Source: DASSYK01 sp036258315
GTDB lineage: Bacteria > Actinomycetota > Thermoleophilia > Solirubrobacterales > 70-9
DNA length: 64,000 bases
NCBI GenBank assembly: GCA_036258315.1
Contig: DATADX010000041.1
Coordinates: forward strand, 14,939-78,938
Reading direction: 5' to 3'
The notes below the pieces were generated by a model. The model was not told the DNA's origin and did no database searches. It saw only the letters and a list, made by a program, of their open reading frames with translations. The position numbers and the translations under genes were made by a program. Shown here piece after piece: positions 24,483 through 33,041 of the stretch; positions within the stretch are counted from its first letter, which is position 1; each line of letters starts with the position of its first letter.

Positions 24483-26297
24483 TCACTTCGCGTAGAGGGC
24501 TTCGATCTCCTCGGAGTACTTCTCGGCGATCGGCTTGCGCTTCAGCTTCATCGTCGGGGTCAGCTCGTCCCCGCCCGGCATCCACTCGGCGTCGATGATC
24601 GTGAACTTCTTGATCTGCTCGACGCGCGACATCTTCTCGTTCGCCTCGTCGACCGCCGCCTGGATCGCGTCGCGCGCGGCCTCATCCTCAGCCAGGTCGG
24701 TCAGGTCCTTGCCCTCGAGCCCGTTCTGCTTCGCCCACACCGGCGCGAAGTCGGGGTCGAGGACGATCAGCGCGACGTTGTAGGGGCGCTGGTCGCCGAT
24801 CGTGGCGGCCTGGCCGATCAGCGGGCTCGCCGCCTTCAGCTTCGACTCGATGTTCGCCGGCGACATGTTCTTGCCCGCGGCGTTGATGATCAACTCCTTC
24901 TTGCGGTCGACGATCTTCAGATATCCGTCCTCATCGAGCTCGCCGATGTCACCGGTCAGCAGCCAGCCCTCTTCCTCGAACGTCTCGGCCGTCTTCTCGG
25001 GCATGTTGCGGTAGCCGGGCATCACCGACGGCGCCTTGACCTGCACCTCACCGTCCTCGGCGAGCCTGATCTCGACGCCGGGGACGGGCGGCCCGACGGT
25101 CCCGATCTTGACCCCGTCGGGCGGGTTGCATGTCGCCACCCCGGACGTCTCCGACATCCCCCAGAGCTCTCCGATCGGGAGCCCGATCGCGTGGAAGAAC
25201 TCGAGCACCTCGACCGGTGTCGGGGCGGCGCCGACGTTCACGGCGACCGCCTCGTCGAGCCCGAGCTGCTGACGGAGCGGCGCGAACATCTGCTCCTCGG
25301 CCTGAGCGATGGCCGCGCTGAGCTCGTCGGGGACCTCCTCACCGGCCTGCTCGAGCCGGAGCTTCTTGATCGCGGCGGCGATCCCCTGCTCGGCCGGCTC
25401 GCGCGCCTCGTCCGGGAGCGCGGCGAGCTTGGCCTCGACCCCGGCCTTGATCTTTTCCCAGACGCGGGGAACCGCGAAGAACCAGGTCGGCCGCACGGCC
25501 GCCAGGGACTCGCCGATCTTGCGGGGATCCGGGCAGATCGTCACCGTCAGGCCCCGGATCACAGGCAGGTAGTAATGGGCCGCGCGCTCGGCGATGTGGG
25601 CGGCGGGCAGCCAGGAGATCACCTTGGCGCCTCGCTCCGGCAGGTCGATGATCCCGTCCATCCCGCCGACCAGGGCCATCAGATTCCGGTGGGTGAGCTG
25701 CACGCCCTTCGGGGGTCCGGTCGTCCCGGAGGTGTAGATCAGGGTGAGGAGGTCGTCGGGGCCGAGGTCCTCGACCGAGGACTCCGGGTCGAAGCCCGGG
25801 TCCATCTCCTCCACCTCGGCGAGCGTGTGGTCGCCGCCCTCGCCGTCGACGACGATCACGTGCTCGAGATGGGGCAGGCTCTCGCGCGCCTTGTTGAACT
25901 GGTCGAGGAACATCGATTCGACGATCGCGACCCTGCAGTTCGCGTCGCTGCAGACGTACTCGATCTGCTCGGGCGAGGAGGTCTGATAGATCGAGAACGG
26001 CACCGCGCCGAGCACCACCGCCGCGAGGTCGCAGGGGATGAACTCGGGCCGGTTGTTGAGCATGATCGCGACGGTGTCGCCCTTGCCGACGCCGAGCTTC
26101 GCCAGCCCGCCCGCGATCCGATGGACGCGGTCGCGGAGCTCGTTCCAGCTGGTCGAATCGGAATCGTCCTGGGTCCGGATCGCGACGTCGTCGCCGAGCC
26201 GGTCGACCGACATGTAGAAGGCCTTGACGAGGTTCGGCGCGGGCAGCTCGGGGAGGTCGCCACCGCTCGCGTAGCGCTCAGACGTCGTGATCTCCAC
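24483..26297 (-). CDS. Long-chain acyl-CoA synthetase (AMP-forming, FadD15-like)
   Basis: A 604-residue AMP-dependent synthetase that activates fatty acids to acyl-CoA. The phosphate-binding motif TLIYTSGTTGPPKGVQ, the LWGMSETSG block and the ...GWLLTGDIGELDEDGYLKI... acyl-adenylate motif are all present; the C-terminal Lys is expected in the MKLKRKPIAEKY segment. GTG 26297 has GAGGAG upstream. It lies 57 nt downstream of rseP in the same direction, an insertion into the conserved rseP-ispG order; acyl-CoA made here could feed the WS/DGAT acyltransferase at 4.5 kb. Confidence 0.92.
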   Translation of the reverse strand: MEITTSERYASGGDLPELPAPNLVKAFYMSVDRLGDDVAIRTQDDSDSTSWNELRDRVHRIAGGLAKLGVGKGDTVAIMLNNRPEFIPCDLAAVVLGAVPFSIYQTSSPEQIEYVCSDANCRVAIVESMFLDQFNKARESLPHLEHVIVVDGEGGDHTLAEVEEMDPGFDPESSVEDLGPDDLLTLIYTSGTTGPPKGVQLTHRNLMALVGGMDGIIDLPERGAKVISWLPAAHIAERAAHYYLPVIRGLTVTICPDPRKIGESLAAVRPTWFFAVPRVWEKIKAGVEAKLAALPDEAREPAEQGIAAAIKKLRLEQAGEEVPDELSAAIAQAEEQMFAPLRQQLGLDEAVAVNVGAAPTPVEVLEFFHAIGLPIGELWGMSETSGVATCNPPDGVKIGTVGPPVPGVEIRLAEDGEVQVKAPSVMPGYRNMPEKTAETFEEEGWLLTGDIGELDEDGYLKIVDRKKELIINAAGKNMSPANIESKLKAASPLIGQAATIGDQRPYNVALIVLDPDFAPVWAKQNGLEGKDLTDLAEDEAARDAIQAAVDEANEKMSRVEQIKKFTIIDAEWMPGGDELTPTMKLKRKPIAEKYSEEIEALYAK

Positions 26298-26354
26298 CTG
26301 CGGCTCCTCTCCTCGTGGACGCAGGGGGAACGCTACCTGAATCCCGCCTGATCG

Positions 26355-27569
26355 CTAGCGCTGGATGTCGATTCCCTCGCCGGTCAGGCGGCCGATGTCA
26401 TTCGAGAGACCGATGTACGCGAGGGCGAGGATGAGGACGAAGCCGACGGCGCCGGCTCGCTCCATCGTCCTGAACGAGACCCGCCGGCCGCGGACCTTCT
26501 CGACGATGCTCCAGAAGATGTGGCCGCCGTCGAGCGGCAGGAACGGGAACAGGTTGACGATCGCGAGCGAGAGGCTGATCGCGCCGAGCAGGAAGAAGGC
26601 CGCCCAGGCGTCGAAGTTGATCGCCTGGCGGGTCGCCTCATAGCTGCCCACCACTCCGCTGATCTCCTTTCGCTGCTCGGCGTCGAATATCCGCGCGATC
26701 ACGCTCGCCGTCTGGGAGGTGATCGTCCACATCTGATCGACGGAGAAGTCGGCGGCCTCGGCAATGGACGGGTTCGCTGGGCTGACGTCGGTCGGCTCGA
26801 ACCGCACGCCCAGCAGGGCCTGCCCGGCCTCGGTGTCGTACCTGGGGGTGATCTCGAGCGGAATCGTCCCACCGTCCCGCTCGACCACGACGCGCACCGG
26901 CGTGGTCGCCTCGCACCCTGAGGCGGGCTCGCCTGCGCAGGTGTGCGAGCCGATCAGCTCGCGGAATCGGTCCGCGCGCTCGTCGCCGTTCACGCTCTCG
27001 AGCGACCTGCCGTCGATCGAGACGATCCGGTCGTCCTCGTGGAGTTGCCCGCGGGCGGGGGATTCGCTGGTCAGCTCCGCGATCCGCAGGCCGGGGCCGG
27101 TGACCTCATTGATGCCGAAGGCGAGGAAGAAGAAGATCAGGAAGGCGATCAGCACGTTCATCGCCGGGCCGGCACCGATCACGACGATCCGCTTCCAGAC
27201 GGGCTGGTTGTAGTAGGCGCGCTCGCGCAGGCCCGGCGGGAGCGGCTCCCCCGGCCGGCTCACGCCCTCGCCAGGGTCCTGGTCGACGGACTCGACCTTC
27301 TCGAGCAGTCCCGCCTCGCGGGGAGGGGCCGCCGCGTCGCGCGGCTCCACCTCATCGGGGTTCATCCCGGTGATCTTCACGAACCCGCCGAGCGGGATCG
27401 CCCCGATCCCGTACTCGGTCTCGCCGCGCCTGATGCTCCACAGCTTCGGCGGGAAGAAGAGGAAGAAGCGCTCGACCCGCATCCCCGTCCACTTCGCGGC
27501 GATGAAGTGGCCGAACTCGTGCAGGATGATCAGCGCCGCGAACCCGGCGAACGCGAGGAACCAGCTCAT
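26355..27569 (-). CDS. rseP: Site-2 (RseP-type) intramembrane zinc protease
   Basis: A 404-residue polytopic membrane protease that cuts transmembrane helices, typically of anti-sigma factors. HEFGH near residues 17-21 and the LFPFLPLDGGHI motif near the C-terminus supply the zinc ligands; a PDZ domain lies between (about 165-260, GLRIAELTSESPARGQLHEDD). An extra hydrophilic insert at about 70-110 is seen. Start ATG 27569 is 10 nt after the dxr stop. The fusion protein at 10.8 kb, with its anti-sigma-like region and single TM helix, is the kind of substrate such proteases cut, but no link is shown. Confidence 0.92.
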   Translation of the reverse strand: MSWFLAFAGFAALIILHEFGHFIAAKWTGMRVERFFLFFPPKLWSIRRGETEYGIGAIPLGGFVKITGMNPDEVEPRDAAAPPREAGLLEKVESVDQDPGEGVSRPGEPLPPGLRERAYYNQPVWKRIVVIGAGPAMNVLIAFLIFFFLAFGINEVTGPGLRIAELTSESPARGQLHEDDRIVSIDGRSLESVNGDERADRFRELIGSHTCAGEPASGCEATTPVRVVVERDGGTIPLEITPRYDTEAGQALLGVRFEPTDVSPANPSIAEAADFSVDQMWTITSQTASVIARIFDAEQRKEISGVVGSYEATRQAINFDAWAAFFLLGAISLSLAIVNLFPFLPLDGGHIFWSIVEKVRGRRVSFRTMERAGAVGFVLILALAYIGLSNDIGRLTGEGIDIQR

Positions 27570-27579
27570 CGCATCCCCC

Positions 27580-28731
27580 TCACGCGACCGCGAGGCCCTC
27601 GATCAGCCCTCTTGCGTGCTCGCGTGCCCTCGCGTCGGCGGCGAACAGCTCGTCGAAGTGGCCGGCCGCGCCGGTCGGGACCTCGTCGAGGCAGCGGTCG
27701 ATCACCTGTGCGATCCCGGTGAACGGGATCCGCTCGTCGAGGAAGGCGCCGACGGCGACCTCGTCCGCGGCGTTGAGCACGCACGGCGCGGTCCCGCCCG
27801 CCTCACCGGCCTCGCGGGCGAGGCGCAGGCAGGGGAAGGTGTCGGTGTCGGGCTCTTCGAAGCTCAGGTCCCCGACGCTCGGGAGGTCGAGAACCGGGAC
27901 GTCGACGTCGGCGCGCTCGGGCAGGTGCAGGGCATAGGAGATCGGGACGCGCATGTCCGGGTAGCCGAGGTGGGCGAGCGAGGCGCCGTCGTTGAGGTGT
28001 ACGAGCGAGTGGACGATCGACTGGGGATGGACGACCACGTCGATCGCCGCGTACGGGACGCCGAACAGATGGTGCGCCTCGATCATCTCGAAGCCCTTGT
28101 TCATCAGCGTCGCCGAGTCGATCGTGATCCGGCCGCCCATCTCCCAGGTGGGATGGGCGAGAGCGTCCTGCGGGGAGACGCCCGAGAGGTCGGTTCGCCC
28201 CCGGAACGGCCCGCCGGAGGCGGTGAGGACGAGCCTGTCGACCGTCCCGGGCGGCTCGGAGCGGATCAGCTGGTAGAGCGCCGAGTGCTCGGAGTCGACC
28301 GGGATCAGGCGCGCCCCTGTCGCCTCGGCGAGGGCCGTGACGAGCTCGCCGCCGATCACCAGCGACTCCTTGTTCGCGAGCGCGACATCGATCCCCTCGG
28401 TCAGGGCGACGACCGTCGGGCCGAGACCGGCCGCGCCGACGATCGCGTTGAGGATGAGGTCGGCGCCGGCGGAGTCGATCAGCGCCCTGATCCCCTCCTC
28501 GCCCGGCATCACGCGGCCGCCCCACTCCGTCGCCGCCCGCTCGGCCGCTCCCGCGTCCGCGAGCGCGACGGCGGGGACGCCGTTCTGACGCGCCTGCTCG
28601 AGCAGGGGCTCCCAGCTCGAGTTGGCCGTCAGGCCGACGACCCGGAGGTCGTCGCTGCCGGCGATCACCTCGAGCGCCTGCGTGCCGATCGACCCCGTCG
28701 AGCCGAGTACCAGGACCTTCTTCGGAGCCAC
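27580..28731 (-). CDS. dxr: 1-deoxy-D-xylulose 5-phosphate reductoisomerase
   Basis: The second enzyme of the MEP pathway: NADPH-dependent conversion of DXP to MEP. The N-terminal GSTGSIGTQALE nucleotide motif, ANKESLVIGGELV and the catalytic-loop SEHSAL/GGPFRG blocks are present; length 383 aa is normal. Start is GTG 28731. TACACT (28745-28740) lies 8 nt before it and a hairpin lies 57 nt further up, so dxr probably has its own leaderless promoter instead of reading through from cdsA. Confidence 0.95.
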   Translation of the reverse strand: MAPKKVLVLGSTGSIGTQALEVIAGSDDLRVVGLTANSSWEPLLEQARQNGVPAVALADAGAAERAATEWGGRVMPGEEGIRALIDSAGADLILNAIVGAAGLGPTVVALTEGIDVALANKESLVIGGELVTALAEATGARLIPVDSEHSALYQLIRSEPPGTVDRLVLTASGGPFRGRTDLSGVSPQDALAHPTWEMGGRITIDSATLMNKGFEMIEAHHLFGVPYAAIDVVVHPQSIVHSLVHLNDGASLAHLGYPDMRVPISYALHLPERADVDVPVLDLPSVGDLSFEEPDTDTFPCLRLAREAGEAGGTAPCVLNAADEVAVGAFLDERIPFTGIAQVIDRCLDEVPTGAAGHFDELFAADARAREHARGLIEGLAVA

Positions 28732-28739
28732 GGTCGCCC

Positions 28740-28745
28740 AGTGTA
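28740..28745 (-). promoter_or_regulatory. Candidate -10 box for leaderless dxr
   Basis: TACACT on the minus strand, 8 nt before GTG 28731, without a Shine-Dalgarno sequence and without a recognisable -35. It follows a terminator-like hairpin that separates dxr from the genes before it. Confidence 0.42.
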
Positions 28746-28787
28746 GGGGCGGGTCTCAGCGGGCCTGAGCGCCGCCGCGGAACGCGA

Positions 28788-28811
28788 ACGGGAGGCCGCT
28801 GGGCCTCCCGT
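28788..28811 (-). terminator. Terminator hairpin after the secreted-protein gene
   Basis: ACGGGAGGCC, 4-nt loop, GGCCTCCCGT: a perfect 10-bp stem 27 nt after the stop of the 175-aa secreted protein and 57 nt before dxr. There is no T-run. It would uncouple dxr from upstream transcription. Confidence 0.55.
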
Positions 28812-28837
28812 CCACGTTGCCATCTGGCGGCGCAGTC

Positions 28838-29365
28838 CTAGCGGACCTGGAATGCGGACAGCTGGAACTGATGCACCCGCAGGTCGCCGGCGTTCTCGTT
28901 GCAGGCCACCGAGATCGCGTGCTTGCCGCCGAGCGGCGTCGTGACGACGTTGATGCCCGAGCCGTCGCCGTGCTCGCCGGTGTGCGTGTCTTGCTCGATC
29001 CGGATCGTCGTCCCGGGGATCGGGTTGTTGTCGGCCTCGAGGCGGCAGTCACCGCGCGCCAAGGGCCCACCAACGCCGTCGAAGACGCCGTTGAACGAGA
29101 CGTAGTACTTGCGCGGGAACCCGGTCGACCCGTCGACGTTGACGGTCGCGCAGTCGGTGTAGGTCGCCGCCGCGGTCGGGTTGCAGTCCGTCCCCGTCGC
29201 CGTCTTGCTGAACGGCAGCACCTTCAGCCGCGCGTCCTTGCTCAGGCCCTTGTACTCGACCTTCTTCTGGGTCGCTGCATAGGCCCCGCCGCTGAGAGCG
29301 GCGATCAGCGCCACGATTCCGACGATCATCGCCGGCGACGGGCGCTTCCTGAACATCTTCGTCAT
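28838..29365 (-). CDS. Secreted/anchored hypothetical protein inside the cdsA-dxr gap
   Basis: A 175-residue protein of unknown function. ATG 29365 is chosen since GGAAGGGAG sits 8 nt upstream and overlaps the alternative GTG 29374. The N-terminus (RKRPSPAMIVGIVALIAALS) is a hydrophobic signal or anchor often seen in Solirubrobacterales exported proteins. The mature part is a beta-rich domain with several Cys (CNPT, DCATV, GDCRLE, ACNENA) that may form disulfides. It interrupts the widely conserved uppS-cdsA-dxr-rseP order and is flanked on both sides by hairpins, suggesting a separately transcribed insertion. Confidence 0.7.
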   Translation of the reverse strand: MTKMFRKRPSPAMIVGIVALIAALSGGAYAATQKKVEYKGLSKDARLKVLPFSKTATGTDCNPTAAATYTDCATVNVDGSTGFPRKYYVSFNGVFDGVGGPLARGDCRLEADNNPIPGTTIRIEQDTHTGEHGDGSGINVVTTPLGGKHAISVACNENAGDLRVHQFQLSAFQVR

Positions 29366-29418
29366 ACGTGTCACTCCCTTCCTGCCGTTGTGAACACCAC
29401 CTCACGTAACAGACCGGA

Positions 29419-29436
29419 GGGCCGAAGTTGCGGCCC
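29419..29436 (-). terminator. Possible terminator hairpin after cdsA
   Basis: GGGCCG, 6-nt loop, CGGCCC; a 6-bp GC stem 13 nt after the cdsA stop and before the inserted secreted-protein gene. Moderate stem and no T-run, so only suggestive. Confidence 0.35.
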
Positions 29437-29448
29437 GGGCGACGGATG

Positions 29449-30423
29449 TCAGTAGACGAACGCGACGGACAGGTAATAGCCGGCGACGACGGTGAAGATG
29501 ACGGCGTCGAGGCGGTCGATCAGCCCGCCGTGGGGGCCGAACAGCGTCCCGGTGTCCTTGACGGCGAGGTCGCGCTTGATCATCGAGGCGAACAGGTCGC
29601 CGAGCGGGGCGACGGCGGCGACCGCCATCCCCATGATCAGCGCGTCGGTGCCCGGCAGCCAGTCCTGGTAAAGGCCGGCGAACCAGAAACCCATCGTCCC
29701 GCCGATGAAGCCCCCGATCAGGCCCTCGAGCGTCTTGTTGGGCGAGATCCTCGGGCTGATCCTGCGTGAGCCGAACAGACGGCCCGCCCCGTAGGCGGCG
29801 GTGTCACCGAGGAAGGTCGCGACGAGCACGTCGATCAGCAGCGCGCCCCCGTGGTCGGGCAGGTCCCGCAGCAGCATCGCGTGCGTGAACCCGAGTCCGA
29901 ACCAGGCGATTCCCAGCACGGTGATCCCGATCGCGACCGTCACCCCGTGGTAATCGCGCCGCGCCGCGGCGAACCCGAAGATCGCCGGGAACGAGGCCGC
30001 CACGACGAGCAGGATCTGGAAGGAGCTGCCGTAGTGGGCGGCGATCACCATCCCGGCGAGCGCCAAGTACGCCGGAAGCGTCACGGGTGCGGCAGAGGCG
30101 GTCATCCGGAAGAACTCGCGCAGGCCGAGGACGCCGAAGCCGATCATCGCGAGCATGAACACCTCGCCCCCCACGGCGACGATGAAGATCGCGAACGCGA
30201 TCCAGGGGATCGCGACGAGGACTCGCTGCGAGGTCTCGGTCCTGCCGAACGGCAGCCGTTTGTAGAGAGGCGGCTTCTCCGCGCCGGGGCCCTTGGAGAC
30301 GCGGATCTCCGGCGCCCGCTCCTCCTCTGGCGTGTCGAAGCGAGGGATCTCGAGGTCGTCGGAGGATTCCTCCCGCCCGAACCGGAAGGTCGGCGGATCG
30401 AGGTCGTCGCGTTCCGGGGTCAT
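29449..30423 (-). CDS. cdsA: Phosphatidate cytidylyltransferase (CDP-diacylglycerol synthase)
   Basis: A 324-residue membrane enzyme making CDP-diacylglycerol from phosphatidate and CTP. The C-terminal signature SMIKRDLAVKDTGTLFGPHG is complete and eight or so hydrophobic helices precede it. The first 70 residues are a hydrophilic, Asp/Glu/Pro-rich cytosolic extension absent from E. coli CdsA. ATG 30423 overlaps the uppS stop (ATGA). Its product is the donor for the PgsA-like enzyme at 18 kb. Confidence 0.93.
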   Translation of the reverse strand: MTPERDDLDPPTFRFGREESSDDLEIPRFDTPEEERAPEIRVSKGPGAEKPPLYKRLPFGRTETSQRVLVAIPWIAFAIFIVAVGGEVFMLAMIGFGVLGLREFFRMTASAAPVTLPAYLALAGMVIAAHYGSSFQILLVVAASFPAIFGFAAARRDYHGVTVAIGITVLGIAWFGLGFTHAMLLRDLPDHGGALLIDVLVATFLGDTAAYGAGRLFGSRRISPRISPNKTLEGLIGGFIGGTMGFWFAGLYQDWLPGTDALIMGMAVAAVAPLGDLFASMIKRDLAVKDTGTLFGPHGGLIDRLDAVIFTVVAGYYLSVAFVY

Positions 30424-31082
30424 CGGGCCCCGAAGCGCCGCTGGCGCTCGTCGTAGGAGGCGAGGGCATCCGCGAAGGCCTCGCGGCTGAAATCGGGCCA
30501 CAGCTCGTCGCGGAAGACGAACTCGGAGTAGGCGCACTGCCAGAGCAGGTAGTTGGAGATCCGCTGCTCCCCGCTCGTCCGGATCAGGAGGTCTGGGTCG
30601 TGCATCTCGGGCGCGTAGAGGTGCCTTCGGAACTCCTCTTCGTCGTCGCCTTCGAAGCTCCTCGCCGCGTCGAGGATCTCGGCCCGGCCCCCGTAGTTGA
30701 AGGCGACGAACAGCGTGATCCGCTCGTTGGAGCCGGTCTCGGCCTCGGCCCAGGCCATCTGATCCTGGAGCTGGGGCGAGACGCCCTCGCGACGGCCGAT
30801 GAAGCGCATCCTGACGCCCTCCGCCTTCAGCTCAGGGGTCTCCCCCTGGATCCGCTCGGCGAACATCGCCATCAGCCCGTCGACCTCCTCCTTGGGCCGC
30901 GACCAGTTCTCGGTCGAGAACGAGTAGACGGTCAGCTCCTCGATCCCGAACTCGACGGCATCCCGGAGCCGCGCCTGGACGACGTCCGCGCCCGCCCGGT
31001 GACCTTCGATGACCGGCAGACCGCGCTGCCGGGCCCAACGGCCGTTCCCGTCAGTGATGATCGCGACGTATCGAGCGGACAT
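30420..31082 (-). CDS. uppS: Polyprenyl diphosphate (undecaprenyl-type) synthase, cis
   Basis: A 220-residue cis-prenyltransferase that makes the C55-type lipid carrier for wall synthesis from MEP-pathway units. TDGNGRWARQRGL holds the catalytic Asp and phosphate-binding residues; YSFSTENWSRP and the late RTSGEQRISNYLLWQ and YSEFVF blocks are typical. The residue before DGN is Thr rather than the more usual Met. Start ATG 31082, 15 nt after frr; end overlaps cdsA by 4 nt. Confidence 0.95.
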   Translation of the reverse strand: MSARYVAIITDGNGRWARQRGLPVIEGHRAGADVVQARLRDAVEFGIEELTVYSFSTENWSRPKEEVDGLMAMFAERIQGETPELKAEGVRMRFIGRREGVSPQLQDQMAWAEAETGSNERITLFVAFNYGGRAEILDAARSFEGDDEEEFRRHLYAPEMHDPDLLIRTSGEQRISNYLLWQCAYSEFVFRDELWPDFSREAFADALASYDERQRRFGAR

Positions 31083-31097
31083 GGGAGGAGCCTCGGG

Positions 31098-31664
31098 CTA
31101 GACCTCGAGGATCTCCTCCTCCTTGCCCTTCAGGAGACTGTCGATCTCGGCGATCGACTCGTCGGTTTGCTTCTGCAGCCCCGTCTCGGCACGGTGCTCC
31201 TCGTCGGAGCCCGCGTCGCCCTCCTTCTTCAGCTCGCGCAGGTCGTGCATCACGTCGCGTCGGATGTTCCGGATCGCGACGCGGCCGTCCTCGGCGACGT
31301 TGTGGACGACCTTGACCATCTCGCGCCGGCGCTCCTCGGTCAGCTCGGGAATCGAGAGCCGGATCACGTTGCCGTCGTTGGACGGAGTGAGCCCGAGGTC
31401 GGACTCGAGCACCGACTTCTCGATCGCGCTGATCGACGACTTGTCGTACGGCGTCACGGTCAGCATCCGCGCGTCCGTCGCGGCCACCTGGGCGAGCTGG
31501 TTGAGCGGCGTCTCGGCTCCGTAGTACTCGACGACCACGCGGTCGAGCAGGTGCGGCGAGGCGCGGCCCGTGCGCACCGTGGCGAGCTCGTTGCGCGTCG
31601 ACTCGACGGACTTGCCCATTCGCTCCTTCGCGTCGGCGAGCAGCTCGTCGATGATCTCGCTCAT
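31098..31664 (-). CDS. frr: Ribosome recycling factor
   Basis: A 188-residue factor that, with EF-G, splits the ribosome after termination. Full-length: VRTGRASPHLLDRV, TPYDKSSISAIEKSV, PSNDGNVIRLSIPELTEERR and the long antiparallel helical arms with IRNIRRD. ATG 31664 overlaps the pyrH stop by one base (TGATG), so it is translationally coupled. Confidence 0.96.
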   Translation of the reverse strand: MSEIIDELLADAKERMGKSVESTRNELATVRTGRASPHLLDRVVVEYYGAETPLNQLAQVAATDARMLTVTPYDKSSISAIEKSVLESDLGLTPSNDGNVIRLSIPELTEERRREMVKVVHNVAEDGRVAIRNIRRDVMHDLRELKKEGDAGSDEEHRAETGLQKQTDESIAEIDSLLKGKEEEILEV

Positions 31665-32416
31665 CAGGTCGTGCTGACGGGGTCGGACGCGGGCTGGCTG
31701 GAGACGAGCGTCCCAACCCTCTCTCCGTTCACGATCCTATCTATGTTGCGCTCGTCGGCCATGTTGAAGACGTAGATCGGCAGGTCGTTGTCCATGCACA
31801 GGGACAATGCCGTCGAGTCCATCACACGGAGGCCGCGCTCGATCGCCTGGCGGTGGCTGATCTCGGGCAGGAAGGTCGCATCCGGGTCCGATGAGGGGTC
31901 CGCGTCGTAGACGCCCTCGACGCCGTTCTTCGCCATCAGGATCGCCTCGGCGTGGATCTCGAGGGCGCGCAGCGCCGCGGCGGTGTCGGTGGTGAAGAAC
32001 GGGTTCCCGGTGCCCGCCGCGAAGATCACCACGCGGTCCTTCTCGAGGTGGCGGATCGCCCGGCGGCGGATGTAAGGCTCGGCGACCTCGGTGACCGCCA
32101 TCGCCGACATCACCCGCGTGTTCACCCCGACGTTCTCCAGCGCGTCCTGGAGCGTCAGCGCGTTCAGCACGGTCGCCAGCATCCCCATGTAGTCGGCCGT
32201 GGCCCGATCCATGCCCGCGGCGGCGCCCTCGAGGCCGCGGTAGATGTTGCCGGCGCCGACCACGATCGCCATCTCGACCTCGCGGTCGTGGACGGCCTTG
32301 ACCTGATTCGCGATCCGCTCGATCTGGGCCGGGTCGGTCCCGTACTCGAGCGACCCCATCAACGCCTCGCCGGAGAGCTTCAGCATCACCCGCTTGAAGC
32401 GGGGCTGGGCGGCCAC
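31664..32416 (-). CDS. pyrH: UMP kinase
   Basis: A 250-residue amino-acid-kinase-fold enzyme phosphorylating UMP to UDP. KLSGEAL, VVGAGNIYRG, the GTGNPFFTTDTAA block and the NMADERNIDRIVNGE C-terminal region are typical. GTG 32416 is the start, 4 nt after the tsf stop. Part of the rpsB-tsf-pyrH-frr operon. Confidence 0.96.
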   Translation of the reverse strand: MAAQPRFKRVMLKLSGEALMGSLEYGTDPAQIERIANQVKAVHDREVEMAIVVGAGNIYRGLEGAAAGMDRATADYMGMLATVLNALTLQDALENVGVNTRVMSAMAVTEVAEPYIRRRAIRHLEKDRVVIFAAGTGNPFFTTDTAAALRALEIHAEAILMAKNGVEGVYDADPSSDPDATFLPEISHRQAIERGLRVMDSTALSLCMDNDLPIYVFNMADERNIDRIVNGERVGTLVSSQPASDPVSTT

Positions 32417-32420
32417 CGGC

Positions 32421-33041
32421 CTACTCGCCCTCCTCGCCGACCTCGAAGCGAGCGAAGCGCGCGATACGGACGTTCTCGCCGGTCTTCGAGGCGACCTCCG
32501 TGCGCAGCTCGTCGATCGTCTTCCCCTCGTAGCGCTCCTCGTTGAAGTGCTTCTGGTCCAGCAGGACGAGGTCCGCGGCCCACTTCTTGAGCTGGCCGTC
32601 GACGATCTTCGTCACGACCTCGTCGGGCTTTCCGTCGGCCCTCGCCTTCTCCTCGAGGATCCTGCGCTCGCTCTCGACGTCTTCCTCGGGGATCTCCTCG
32701 AAGGTGACGTGCTGGGGATTCATCGCGGTGACGTGGATCGCGACCTGGCGCGCGAACTCCTTGAAGTCCTCGTTGCGCGCGACGAAGTCGGTCTCGCACT
32801 GGACCTCGACGAGCGCGCCCTTGCGGCTGTCGGCGTGCACGTAGGAGGCGACGACCCCCTCCCCCGTGCCCCGGCCGCTGCGCTTGGCCGCCGAGGCGGC
32901 GCCCTTCTTGCGCAGGATCGCGATCGCCTTCTCGGCGTCGCCGCCGGCCTCCTCGAGCGCCCGCTTCGTGTCCATCATCCCGGCGCCGGTGCGGTCGCGC
33001 AGGGCCTTGACCTCCGCGGCGCTGATATTGGTCTCGGCCAC
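32421..33041 (-). CDS. tsf: Elongation factor Ts, short form
   Basis: A 206-residue guanine-nucleotide exchange factor for EF-Tu. N-terminal UBA-like helix bundle (VKALRDRTGAGMMDTKRALE), then the core with VEVQCETDFVARNEDF, the region that inserts next to the EF-Tu Mg site. It has only one core subdomain, as in Thermus and cyanobacterial short forms, compared with 283 aa in E. coli. GTG 33041 overlaps the rpsB stop by one base (TAGTG). Confidence 0.95.
   Translation of the reverse strand: MAETNISAAEVKALRDRTGAGMMDTKRALEEAGGDAEKAIAILRKKGAASAAKRSGRGTGEGVVASYVHADSRKGALVEVQCETDFVARNEDFKEFARQVAIHVTAMNPQHVTFEEIPEEDVESERRILEEKARADGKPDEVVTKIVDGQLKKWAADLVLLDQKHFNEERYEGKTIDELRTEVASKTGENVRIARFARFEVGEEGE

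Noticed and set aside
23859..26351. 830-codon plus-strand open frame
   Set aside because: Antisense of the acyl-CoA ligase and part of the HNH gene, with no protein signature.
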